Shown here piece by piece: positions 7,785 through 16,208 of a stretch of DNA of 64,000 nucleotides. Numbering within the stretch: position 1 is the first letter of the stretch; each line of letters begins with the position of its first letter. Origin of the DNA: Coprothermobacteraceae bacterium (lineage in GTDB: Bacteria > Coprothermobacterota > Coprothermobacteria > Coprothermobacterales > Coprothermobacteraceae). Made by a program: the position numbers and the translations under genes. Below the pieces are notes generated by a model. The model searched no databases and had not been told where the DNA came from. It saw nothing but the letters and a program-made list of their open reading frames with translations. The DNA lies in assembly GCA_013178255.1 (NCBI GenBank), contig JABLWY010000001.1:552503-616502 (forward strand), written 5' to 3'.

Positions 7785-9410
7785 ATGGGCCACCGTGTTT
7801 TCTTGGAGGGTATCTGCAGCTTGGAGGTTGAAGGCGATCGAACTTACTGGGAAGCGCTGAGAAGCTCCGATGCTTTCGACAGGATAGTGGAAATGGAAGA
7901 GGCTGTGGCACTTCACGCAGGCGGAGAGGTAATACCCCTCAAAGCTGTTGTCAACCGGGACGGTGCGGTAAGGCTGATCCGACGGTCTTCTGTGCTGGGG
8001 CAGAGGATTGCGGAGCGTACATCGCTTTTCTTAGTTGGGTTGGCGGCCTACCGGTTGTTCGGCCCAAGACCGCTTAAGGTTAAATACTCCTACGGCCCCG
8101 GCGTGTTCTGTAGTTTCGATGAACCCCTCAGAGAAGAAGAGGCTGAGCAGCTAGAGGAAGAGGCTAACAGGCTAACTTCAGCCCATTTGGAGATTGAGTA
8201 CAAACAACTAGATAGTTTGGCTGGACTGGAAAATGCCTTCGTCAGAGGTCGCGCTAGCCTAGATAGGTACGGTGTCAAGGCCTGTGACGTTTATCAAGTA
8301 GGCGACTACGCCGAGGTTTCATGGTTACCCATGCTCCCCAACACAGGTTTGGTCAGGGGTATAAGCATAGTCAATTATCCTCCCGGTTTTGTGGTTGTCC
8401 CAGCAGACAGAGAGTTCAGGGAAATACCAAAACTGTTTCAAGCTTTCTTCGAATATGATCGGTGGCTTAGCGTGCTAGGCATAGAGACAGTGTCAGACAT
8501 CAACCGCATGGCAAGGACAGGTGAAATTGTTGAACTCATCAAAGCGGCTGAGGCTTTGCACGAGAAGAAGATTTCGTACATCGCTGATGAGATAGCAGAA
8601 CGACGGGTGCGATTGGTGTTGGCTGCGGGCCCTTCTTCTTCAGGAAAAACCACTTTTTCTAGACGATTGGCTGTTCAGCTCAGGGTAAATGGTCTCAAGC
8701 CTATAAACATGGGGACCGATGACTACTTTGTGTCTCGTGACCGCACGCCACGTGACGAAAAGGGCAACTACGATTACGATGCTTTTGAAGCCCTTGACCT
8801 GGAGGCCTTATCTCGTGACCTTAGGCTGCTCATGGCAGGAGAGGAGATAGAGCTCTGCAAGTATGATTTCGTGAAGGGGACAAGGATACCTACAGGCAAA
8901 AGGGTTAGACTTCCCGAGGACGGCGTGCTCATTCTTGAGGGCATACACGCTCTGAACCCCAAGACTACGGAAGCCATACCTGCACACCAGAAGTACAAGG
9001 TATACGTTAGTGCCCTTGCGCACCTCAACTTGGATGAGGTCAACAGGACCTTTACTACTGATGCAAGGCTGGTACGCAGGTTGGTGAGGGACAACTTCTA
9101 CAGGGCTTACCCTGCACAGGAGACCTTGAGGCAGTGGCCCATAGTCAGGCGAGGGGAAGATCGGGGCATATTCCCATTTCAACAGGAGGCTGATGCGTTT
9201 TTTAATAGCGCTCTTCCTTATGAATTACTAGTTTTGAAGCCCTTTGTGGAGCCGTTGCTCATGCAAGTCCCTGATACAGCTTGGGAATTTACCGACGCTT
9301 GGCGGCTGAAACAGTTGCTTCGCTACTTTGAGTCCGTGACGTCGGCGTTTGTGCCCAGTACCTCTATACTCAGGGAATTCATCGGTGGAAGTGCTTTCGA
9401 CGTGTACTGA
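7785..9410 (+). CDS. Uridine kinase-like nucleoside kinase with N-terminal ThrRS-like region
   Basis: 541 residues. The N-terminal half (about 1-270) resembles the TGS/second-domain region of threonyl-tRNA synthetase seen in the thermophile and Firmicutes nucleoside kinase family. The C-terminal half is a P-loop kinase with GPSSSGKTTFSRRL, then TDDYFV and RTPRDEKGNYDYD, as in uridine kinase. It probably phosphorylates uridine or cytidine. ATG 7785 is preferred over ATG 7731, because GAGGGG at 7771-7776 is well spaced and 7731 lies inside a -10 box. Confidence 0.85.
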   Translation: MGHRVFLEGICSLEVEGDRTYWEALRSSDAFDRIVEMEEAVALHAGGEVIPLKAVVNRDGAVRLIRRSSVLGQRIAERTSLFLVGLAAYRLFGPRPLKVKYSYGPGVFCSFDEPLREEEAEQLEEEANRLTSAHLEIEYKQLDSLAGLENAFVRGRASLDRYGVKACDVYQVGDYAEVSWLPMLPNTGLVRGISIVNYPPGFVVVPADREFREIPKLFQAFFEYDRWLSVLGIETVSDINRMARTGEIVELIKAAEALHEKKISYIADEIAERRVRLVLAAGPSSSGKTTFSRRLAVQLRVNGLKPINMGTDDYFVSRDRTPRDEKGNYDYDAFEALDLEALSRDLRLLMAGEEIELCKYDFVKGTRIPTGKRVRLPEDGVLILEGIHALNPKTTEAIPAHQKYKVYVSALAHLNLDEVNRTFTTDARLVRRLVRDNFYRAYPAQETLRQWPIVRRGEDRGIFPFQQEADAFFNSALPYELLVLKPFVEPLLMQVPDTAWEFTDAWRLKQLLRYFESVTSAFVPSTSILREFIGGSAFDVY

Positions 9411-9460
9411 TTTTGCAGTTTGGATTCAGAATTATGTAAATAAGGGAAGGGGGTATTGGC

Positions 9461-9847
9461 ATGCTTAGAGAGTTCAGGGAATTTGTTATGAGGGGAAACG
9501 TAGTGGACTTGGCAGTCGCAGTTATCATTGGTGCAGCGTTTGGGCAGGTTGTGAATTCGTTCGTTAATGACATCTTGTCTCCTATCCTGGGGTTATTGGG
9601 TGGTTTGCCTGACTTCTCTGCATGGAAACTGGGCCCTGTGGGCATCGGTGGCTTCTTGAATACCATTGTCAACTTCTTGGTGATCGCTGCTGTCATATTC
9701 TTCGTGGTTGTCAAGCCAATGCAGCATATTCAAAAGATGGCGGCTCAAAAGAAGGCAGCAGAAGTAGAACCAGCTCCGCCTGCTGAGAGTGAGGAGACCA
9801 AGATTCTGAAAGACATATTGGAGGAGCTCAGAAAGAGGAACGCATAG
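9461..9847 (+). CDS. mscL: Large-conductance mechanosensitive channel MscL
   Basis: 128 residues. MLREFREFVMRGNVVDLAVAV is the canonical MscL N-terminus, with TM1 at about 15-40, a periplasmic loop and TM2 at about 68-90, then a charged C-terminal helix bundle (LKDILEELRKR). It forms a pentameric pore that releases solutes under membrane tension. GGAAGGGGG precedes the ATG. The 131-bp region after it contains the rex regulatory elements. Confidence 0.96.
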   Translation: MLREFREFVMRGNVVDLAVAVIIGAAFGQVVNSFVNDILSPILGLLGGLPDFSAWKLGPVGIGGFLNTIVNFLVIAAVIFFVVVKPMQHIQKMAAQKKAAEVEPAPPAESEETKILKDILEELRKRNA

Positions 9848-9879
9848 ACTCCTCTCGACTCGAATCATAGGTGTGGCCT

Positions 9880-9973
9880 AACCTCCCTATGCACGCTTGT
9901 GTCGGTCGTGGTGTTGGGTTCTATGGTGCTTGCTTTCACAGTTATAATTGAACTAAGCGTGCAAGGGGAGGTT
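9880..9973. repeat. 19-bp imperfect inverted repeat around the rex promoter
   Basis: The left arm at 9880-9898 and the right arm at 9955-9973 match as reverse complements at 17 of 19 positions. The 56-bp interior contains the TATAAT at 9943-9948. The right arm includes GGGGAGG, the rex ribosome binding site. A transcript reading through from mscL could fold into a long hairpin hiding that site, while a transcript started at the rex promoter would lack the left arm. It could instead be a DNA operator. Confidence 0.75.
9943..9948 (+). promoter_or_regulatory. -10 box of rex promoter
   Basis: TATAAT 31 nt upstream of the rex ATG, with predicted TSS near 9955. The -35 region is weak (TCTATG at about 17 nt). 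No clear TTGTGA-type Rex box is visible in the region. Confidence 0.55.
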
Positions 9974-9978
9974 GTTGG

Positions 9979-10590
9979 ATGATACCGTGGGTGGTACTTG
10001 AAAGGTTGTTCTTATATTACACGTATTTGGAGTCACTGCCTCCTGAGGTAGAGTGGGTGTCGTCTCAGATGCTTGGCGACGCTTTGGGCATCTCTGGAGA
10101 CTTGGTCAGAAAAGATATGACGTACTGTACTACTAAAGGTAAGCCGAGGCAGGGTTACCCTGTCGGCCAGCTTCGCGATCACTTGAGGGAGATGCTCAAG
10201 TTGGATTTGCCCGTAAACGCAGTACTTGTTGGCGCAGGGCGTCTTGGTTCGGCCTTGGCGAACTACCCCGGATTCAGGCGGCACAACATGCATATACTGG
10301 CGGCCTTTGATGTTGATCCCGCGAAAGTAGGGACGCACGTGGGCGACGTGCCGGTTCTTCCCATTACCGAACTAGAAAGTTTTGTAACAAGAAACGACGT
10401 GTGTTGCGGCATCATAACGGTCCCTGCATCTAGCGCCCAAGAAGTAGCTGATATGCTGGTTCGTTCAGGCGTCAGGTCGATCTGGAATTTCGCTCCTGTG
10501 TCGTTGAGAGTACCTCACCACGTGGTAGTGAGAAACGAGAATATTATTGAAGGCTTTATCCTATTGCGGATACAAGCTCTGGAGCAGTAG
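9979..10590 (+). CDS. rex: Redox-sensing transcriptional repressor Rex
   Basis: 203 residues: an N-terminal winged helix (about 1-75, including SGDLVRKDMTYC) and a Rossmann domain with VGAGRLGSALANY (about 81-95) that binds NADH/NAD+, then AAFDVDPAKVG. Rex senses the NADH/NAD+ ratio and represses fermentation and hydrogen-metabolism genes. AGGGGAGG precedes the ATG. It is followed 27 nt later by the DUF2148 gene. Confidence 0.95.
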   Translation: MIPWVVLERLFLYYTYLESLPPEVEWVSSQMLGDALGISGDLVRKDMTYCTTKGKPRQGYPVGQLRDHLREMLKLDLPVNAVLVGAGRLGSALANYPGFRRHNMHILAAFDVDPAKVGTHVGDVPVLPITELESFVTRNDVCCGIITVPASSAQEVADMLVRSGVRSIWNFAPVSLRVPHHVVVRNENIIEGFILLRIQALEQ

Positions 10591-10617
10591 CTACCAAGTA
10601 AGAGAGGAGTGATTTGA

Positions 10618-11151
10618 TTGGACAGGCATGAAATCATTGCAGAAGGCTTACACTATGCTGGTACGTTGGCAGGACAGAAGGCATTGACTGCACCCAAGGG
10701 TTTAGGCCGTGACAGCGTCGAAGTAAAGCTCATCGAAGACAAGGAAACCTTGGGCGCCATTTTAGAAAAGGCTGGAAGTTACGGGGAACGTTGGCCTTTC
10801 TTTACACGCGACGTTCAGACTCTTAAAGACAAGAAGTTCGCTTTGCTTCTTCTTTACGCAGAGAACAAGCCGACGGGGTTGAATTGTGGATTATGCAAAA
10901 AGGACTGCAACGCAGCGAACAGCGGAGAGGTGTTTTGCGTCTTTTCTGCGCTAGATTTGGGTATTGCGCTTGGGGTGTCCGTGGACCTCTTGAGGGAGCT
11001 CGGCGTCGACAACAGGATTCAGTGGACTTTGGGTGAGGCGTGCAAGGATGTGGGCCTGTGCCCTAAGGACTCGGTGGCCATAGGGATACCAATGCACGTG
11101 AGTAGCAAGAGCATTTTCTTTGATCGATTCTGGTGGAACACGAAGAGATAA
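10618..11151 (+). CDS. DUF2148 family cysteine-rich protein
   Basis: 177 residues. It has LNCGLCKKDC (CxxCxxxC) near the middle and GEACKDVGLC later, the cysteine pattern of DUF2148 proteins, often annotated as ferredoxin-domain proteins. It probably binds an iron-sulfur cluster; the function is unknown. The TTG start at 10618 has GAGAGGAGTGA directly upstream. It is adjacent to rex in the same direction, which suggests a redox role, but this is inference. Confidence 0.8.
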   Translation: MDRHEIIAEGLHYAGTLAGQKALTAPKGLGRDSVEVKLIEDKETLGAILEKAGSYGERWPFFTRDVQTLKDKKFALLLLYAENKPTGLNCGLCKKDCNAANSGEVFCVFSALDLGIALGVSVDLLRELGVDNRIQWTLGEACKDVGLCPKDSVAIGIPMHVSSKSIFFDRFWWNTKR

Positions 11152-11161
11152 TGCTCGAAAA

Positions 11162-12304
11162 ATGAGAATTCTCTTAACCGGCGACTGGCATCTGGGTGCG
11201 AACACTTGGCGCCAGAAAACAGTAGACAGGACTCCTGAAATACAGTCCTGCTTGACAGAAATCTTGGAGTTCCTAGAAGAATCTAAGTTGCAGGGTAGGC
11301 CTATAGAGCTCGTCTTAATGTCTGGGGACCTAGTCCATTATTGGGTCCCCATGGAGGCGGACAAACAGAAGTGGTTGTTGGACTACCTGTATGACATATC
11401 GTCTTACGCACCTTTTGTGGCCGTATTGGGGAATCACGATTGGAGAGGTCTCACGAGCATTGACAAGTTTGCTCGAGCGAGGAACGTCCATGTGGAGGAC
11501 CGCTTCCGTAAGCTCTCCATAGAGGCTGGCAGCCGTTCGGTAGGCATAGTAGTGCTACCATACTTCGATGCTAGGCGCATGCTTAGGGAAGCTGGTAGTG
11601 AGGGACTGGTGGGAGCTAGAGAGAGAGGAAAGCAGGTCGTCATCGATAGCTTGAAGCGGGCACGGGACGAACTGTCGGGCAATGACTATGTCGTGCTCTT
11701 GGCTCATGGCGCGGTGGAAGGATTTGCGTACACTCAGGTTGGTGGCAAGGACGTGCCCATACCGGTGGAGGTCTTGGATCTGTTCGACTTTGCATTCTTA
11801 GGGCATATTCACGACCACGTGGAAGTGCGTTCGAGGCAGACTCAGCGTCTCTTAGGGTGCTACCCGGGCGGCGTGGCAAAACTGGATTTCGGTGAAGAGA
11901 AGAGTCAGCAAGGTTTTTGTATGGTGGAGTTGAACAGGGGACAGCAACCAATTGTTGAATTCAGAAGTTTCAGGCACCAGAAGGCGTTGAAGACCTTCTG
12001 GGCTGAGAACGTGTCTGGCCAACTGCTTGAAGAGTTGAATAGCTTTACAGGATACGCCAAAGTAGTATTGAGAGGGAGTACGCTGAGCGAGGCTCAACGT
12101 TTGTATCAGATAGAATCGGTGGTAGCTGTCGACCTCAGGGCGGAAGAGCGCAAGGAAGGCGAGCACGAACAGGTCACGTTCATGAGCGTCGAAGAAGCGT
12201 ATGTGCACTATCTCGATTTGGAAGGAGTAGAAGCACCACTTAGGAAGGCTCTTATAGACAAGTTTCTGACATACATGGATAAGGCAAGGGGTACCTTATC
12301 GTGA
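11162..12304 (+). CDS. Mre11/SbcD-type DNA double-strand break nuclease
   Basis: About 380 residues with all phosphoesterase motifs in order: GDWHLG (motif I), SGDLVH (II), LGNHDW (III), LLAHGAVEG (IV) and GHIHDH (V), followed by a capping region. With Rad50 it forms the Mn-dependent nuclease that processes DNA ends. The start ATG 11162 matches the conserved MRILLTGDWH N-terminus but lacks a clear ribosome binding site. It overlaps rad50 by 4 bp and heads the mre11-rad50-nurA-herA operon. Confidence 0.93.
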   Translation: MRILLTGDWHLGANTWRQKTVDRTPEIQSCLTEILEFLEESKLQGRPIELVLMSGDLVHYWVPMEADKQKWLLDYLYDISSYAPFVAVLGNHDWRGLTSIDKFARARNVHVEDRFRKLSIEAGSRSVGIVVLPYFDARRMLREAGSEGLVGARERGKQVVIDSLKRARDELSGNDYVVLLAHGAVEGFAYTQVGGKDVPIPVEVLDLFDFAFLGHIHDHVEVRSRQTQRLLGCYPGGVAKLDFGEEKSQQGFCMVELNRGQQPIVEFRSFRHQKALKTFWAENVSGQLLEELNSFTGYAKVVLRGSTLSEAQRLYQIESVVAVDLRAEERKEGEHEQVTFMSVEEAYVHYLDLEGVEAPLRKALIDKFLTYMDKARGTLS

Positions 12305-15204
12305 AACCAATACGCCTTCGAGTAGAGAATTTCTTGGGCCTACGCGAATTGGATTTGGAATTCCCAGAGCACGGCGTTTTCGTAATTACAGGGCGAAATG
12401 GCGCAGGCAAGTCTTCCATACTTGAAGCCATGTACTTTGCGTTGTACGGTATACCTCTGAGGGCATCTAGAGCTAGCAGCACTCTTATCAATAGGAATGC
12501 TGCCCACAGCACTGATAGGCCTGCAGAGGCCCGCATAGTTTTCGTTTTCAGTCAACATGGCTCCACGTACGAGGTGCAGAGAATACTAAGCAAGAAGGTA
12601 AGGGGCGACTCCGCAGAACATGACGCCGTACTTTACCAAGTTCGTGACGGTATAGCAAGACCATTGCAGAGCGGAGTGGAGAAAGTCAATCGAGCTGTAG
12701 AGAAAATCCTTGGGTTGAAACCGGAGGTCTTTGCTAGCACGGTACTCTTGGGGCAAGGCAAGGTAACTGAATTGATCGAGGCCAAACCAGAGAAGCGGAG
12801 GGAGATTTTTGACTCCATATTGGAGACAGAATACTTGGATAGGGCTGTAGGGCTGGTAAGAGAGGATTTGAGGGCTGTTGAATCGGAGGTCACTGCCATA
12901 GAGGACCAAATAAGTGCGTTGCGCACGGAGAGGAGTTCACATGAGATTTCCCACCAACTCAGCGAAGTTGAAAGATCTGTGCAAGAGGCTGAAAGGCAAC
13001 TCTCCGTGTGGCAAGGCAAACTGGCGAACTGGCAGCAAATAGAATCTTTGCGCGCTGAGATCTCGGAGTTAGAATCTAGAGCTACTACAGTCGAGCAATC
13101 TTTAGGGGACCTACGGCGAAAAGCTGAAGAAGACTTGAAGATCAGAATTGCTAAAGCCTTGGCACTCGAATTCAGCGATTTAGACCAGTCTGCCAGGGAA
13201 ATCGAAAGAATCGTAAAAGAAATAGATCAAGCTAGGGTTCAGTCCCAGAAGATGACGTCTGAAGTGGAAAGGATTAAGCTTGAATTAGCAAAGAACAAAG
13301 AAGAACTTACCACACTAGGGAAAACTGATGAACTGCTTGAGCGTAGGGGACAGCTTAGCGCCCGTCTAATCGATTTGGAAGCAGAAAAGTCAGCCCTACA
13401 GGTTTCTTACGAGAAGCTGAAACTATGCCTACAGGTTTCGAACGAGGTCAGGAAGCTTGCGTCCGATCTACGGGTCTTGGAGAACCGGGTGAGCCCCATA
13501 CGGCGGAAGGTAGAAGCTTTACGCAACTCGTGGTCGCTGATAGAAGATTTCTACGAAAAGATCGGCGAACTGTCGGAAGCTGAGTCCGACCTAGAACGAA
13601 TCAAAGCCGAAGCTGCAGCTGCAAACCACGAGCTCAAAGAAGTTAGAAAGAAGATGAAAGAGTTGCTCGAGGAGTTTCCCGACGCTGTGATCGCTTTTTA
13701 CACCAATCAATTGCTGTCGGCTCTCGAGCTCCATCAAACATGCCCTATATGCGGAAACGAAATCATGGAGTTTGCACAGCATACCGTTCCTGACGAGGCG
13801 CTCTTGATGTTTAGGAGTTTGGAACAAAGACGCCTTTACTTGGATGAAGTCTTAGATGAGCACCGCGGATATGAGAGTGCTGTCCTCGCAAGAAAGAAAG
13901 TCCTAGAGAGAGAAATAGACAAACTGAAGATTAGATTCCAGGAATTGACGGGGGATTCACTAGAAGAAGCAGAGTCGTTGGAGATACTCGAGGAGAGAAT
14001 CAAAGGATGGCAGAAGGAGATAGATGGCATAACGCAGCAAGCCCAGTACTTACAGCAAACCATTGAGGCAAAGAGAGAACAGCTTCGAGAATTATCGAAG
14101 CTTGTGCGCTCGGAGTATGGGGCCTTGCTTCAAAGTGTGGTTGGCAGAGGCAAGAAGATCTCTGAACGCATAAGGGAAGCAGAGCAAGAGATTCTTGATC
14201 TCAGGCAGAGGCTCGCGGAAATAGATGCGGCCATAGAGAACAATACTGCTAAACGACAGGCCTTGGAGAACAGAATCTCTTCAAACGAGACGTTGCTTCA
14301 GGTGACCACAAGGCAATTGGAAGAAATTAGCGAAACTATCAGGGAAAAGGAACAGCTTTTGAACTCGCTTCAAACATCGACGGCAAAGCGTCGGTCTGCT
14401 TTGGAGGTAAGGCTCGCAGAAGAGGGCATAAGTCTTGCAGAGTTTGCCACTTACAGGAATAAGCAGGAGTTTGGAGCACTTGAGCGGGTCCAGAACCTAG
14501 AAGGACAAGCGGCCCAGTTAAGAAAAACGCTGGAGCAGAAGCGTCAGCAGCTGGCGTCAGTGCCAGTGGATGTTGTAGAAGGTGTGGATGTAAAGAACGA
14601 GTTCGAAAGATGGAATGTGGAATACAAGAAGCTTCTTCAGAGGCAGGGTGAATTGAGGGCCGCTCTCGATCAAGCTTTGGCTAGCGAAGAAAAGATAACT
14701 GAGTTGGAAAGACATCTAAGCAAGAAGTTGGCCGAGCGCGAAGTATTGGCGACCCTGTCTAAACACCTGGGAGCGAAGGCTTTTCCAGACTTCTACCGCA
14801 GTGTGATGATTACTGAGATCATAGATGCCGCTTCAGGGCTTTTGGGCGAAATGACTGAAGGGAGATTCTCTTTGGCTTTTGAACCAGAGACATTCAGGTT
14901 CGTGGTTTTTACTGACGAGGGACAGGCTTCAGATACGCACTTGCTAAGTGGTGGTGAAAAGGTGCTGGTCTCGTTGGCCGTGGCTTTTGCCATAAGCCAG
15001 CACTTTGCAGGTTCTCTGGAGTCCATATTCGTGGATGAGGGGTTTGCTCAGCTTGACAAGGACAACAATACGAGACTGGCTGAATATCTGCTGAATTTGG
15101 AGGATGGAGCAGTTTTGGTAGGAATTATCACGCATTCTGAGGAATTTGCTGTGAATTTTAACCGTCGATTGTTCGTATCCAATGGGAGGGCGGCCTGGGC
15201 TTGA
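12301..15204 (+). CDS. Rad50/SbcC-type DNA repair ATPase
   Basis: 967 residues. The N-terminal ATPase half has Walker A GRNGAGKSS (about 32-40) and the Q-loop region LLGQGKVTELIE. Long coiled coils flank a zinc hook, CPIC, at residues 481-484. The C-terminal half has the ABC signature LSGGEK and Walker B SIFVDEGFAQLD. It partners Mre11 to tether and open DNA ends. The GTG start 12301 overlaps mre11, and the stop overlaps nurA, indicating coupled translation. Confidence 0.95.
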   Translation: MKPIRLRVENFLGLRELDLEFPEHGVFVITGRNGAGKSSILEAMYFALYGIPLRASRASSTLINRNAAHSTDRPAEARIVFVFSQHGSTYEVQRILSKKVRGDSAEHDAVLYQVRDGIARPLQSGVEKVNRAVEKILGLKPEVFASTVLLGQGKVTELIEAKPEKRREIFDSILETEYLDRAVGLVREDLRAVESEVTAIEDQISALRTERSSHEISHQLSEVERSVQEAERQLSVWQGKLANWQQIESLRAEISELESRATTVEQSLGDLRRKAEEDLKIRIAKALALEFSDLDQSAREIERIVKEIDQARVQSQKMTSEVERIKLELAKNKEELTTLGKTDELLERRGQLSARLIDLEAEKSALQVSYEKLKLCLQVSNEVRKLASDLRVLENRVSPIRRKVEALRNSWSLIEDFYEKIGELSEAESDLERIKAEAAAANHELKEVRKKMKELLEEFPDAVIAFYTNQLLSALELHQTCPICGNEIMEFAQHTVPDEALLMFRSLEQRRLYLDEVLDEHRGYESAVLARKKVLEREIDKLKIRFQELTGDSLEEAESLEILEERIKGWQKEIDGITQQAQYLQQTIEAKREQLRELSKLVRSEYGALLQSVVGRGKKISERIREAEQEILDLRQRLAEIDAAIENNTAKRQALENRISSNETLLQVTTRQLEEISETIREKEQLLNSLQTSTAKRRSALEVRLAEEGISLAEFATYRNKQEFGALERVQNLEGQAAQLRKTLEQKRQQLASVPVDVVEGVDVKNEFERWNVEYKKLLQRQGELRAALDQALASEEKITELERHLSKKLAEREVLATLSKHLGAKAFPDFYRSVMITEIIDAASGLLGEMTEGRFSLAFEPETFRFVVFTDEGQASDTHLLSGGEKVLVSLAVAFAISQHFAGSLESIFVDEGFAQLDKDNNTRLAEYLLNLEDGAVLVGIITHSEEFAVNFNRRLFVSNGRAAWA

Positions 15205-16208
15205 GGAACGATACCATAACGTTGCTCAAGAGGTTGAAGTTGGATCGCAACTTGCAACAGTCGATGGCCTATGAAGGCCCTGAGTCTTGGGACGCGGGTC
15301 GGCCTTTGGCAGAACAAAACGTTGGTGAGGTGGAAGTGCTTTCCTGCACTCCACTAAAGCAACCAAGTTCTTCGGTTCACTTGGCAGTTCTGACAGGCGG
15401 TAAGGCCCTAGTGTTTGTGGACGGAGTTCAGAGGATTCTGTTCAGAAAAGTCTTAGACGACCTCACGCGTGTGTATTTGGTTGCAATGGCCGCAGCTGCG
15501 GTAGAAGTGTGGCCTAGGGGTAGGTTGTTGACGAACACCCTGAGGAGGGAGTTGGTGCTGTACGTGCCGAGCCACTTAGGGGAAACGCCGTCGGAAGACG
15601 CGTACAATGGCATGGACTTTAAAGTACGCACGTATGACGCTCAATCGGCCGGTGAGACACTCGGAGGCTTGGTGAGCAACGATAGAGATGCGCTGGAGTT
15701 TCAGGCTATGAAAGCAATGAGCACGTCTCTTGACAGCGTCGGCATGTTATTTAAAGATGGCCCTTTGAAGATGTTCTACCCGAGTGATTTATGGCCTTGG
15801 CCAGTGGGTTTGGTCAAGTCTCTTGAACCCATACCCAACGCTGAGCTCTTTCTTGAGCACGTGAAGCAGCTGAAAGTAGGGCGTGTTAGCTCGTTACTTG
15901 AAGTCAAGAGCGGAGATGGTGGCTTCAAGAAGTTTGTGGCCTACTTGCGGCTACTGGACGTGGGCAGTGAATCATCGATGGAGGGTTTGGTGAGACTGGA
16001 TTTTGTCGGCGCAGACCTCCCTACGGTCAGTACTGTGGCAGAGAAAGCCGTTGAAGCCGTGGTCAATTTAGCTAGGGTGGGGCCCTACTCTAGATCTCCT
16101 TATAACGTGCTGGCTGTGGACTGGTTGGAGAAGAGGCTTAGAGAGTTGCTTCCAGACGCAAATCTGGTGGCCCTGGACTTAGCAAGGAGGGTGAGGAGCC
16201 TTGGCTGA
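15201..16208 (+). CDS. nurA: NurA-family 5'-3' nuclease
   Basis: 335 residues. The N-terminal FVDGVQRI matches the first acidic NurA motif (DGS-type); KDGPL near the middle and the GLVK segment follow; VRLDFVG and a C-terminal SPYNVLAVDWLEKRL match the later conserved blocks. NurA is the nuclease partner of the HerA translocase in archaeal 5' end resection. The TTG start 15201 overlaps the rad50 stop; its end overlaps herA by 8 bp. The position between rad50 and herA supports the call. Confidence 0.85.
   Translation: MRNDTITLLKRLKLDRNLQQSMAYEGPESWDAGRPLAEQNVGEVEVLSCTPLKQPSSSVHLAVLTGGKALVFVDGVQRILFRKVLDDLTRVYLVAMAAAAVEVWPRGRLLTNTLRRELVLYVPSHLGETPSEDAYNGMDFKVRTYDAQSAGETLGGLVSNDRDALEFQAMKAMSTSLDSVGMLFKDGPLKMFYPSDLWPWPVGLVKSLEPIPNAELFLEHVKQLKVGRVSSLLEVKSGDGGFKKFVAYLRLLDVGSESSMEGLVRLDFVGADLPTVSTVAEKAVEAVVNLARVGPYSRSPYNVLAVDWLEKRLRELLPDANLVALDLARRVRSLG

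Noticed and set aside
9880-9978. Rex operator (TTGTGA-n8-TCACAA) in the rex promoter
   Set aside because: Only a TTTCACA half-site is seen near 9934; no matching second half at the right spacing.
11640-12208. Long minus-strand frames inside mre11
   Set aside because: They are mirror frames of a conserved nuclease; amino-acid composition is Arg/His/Pro-rich and not protein-like.
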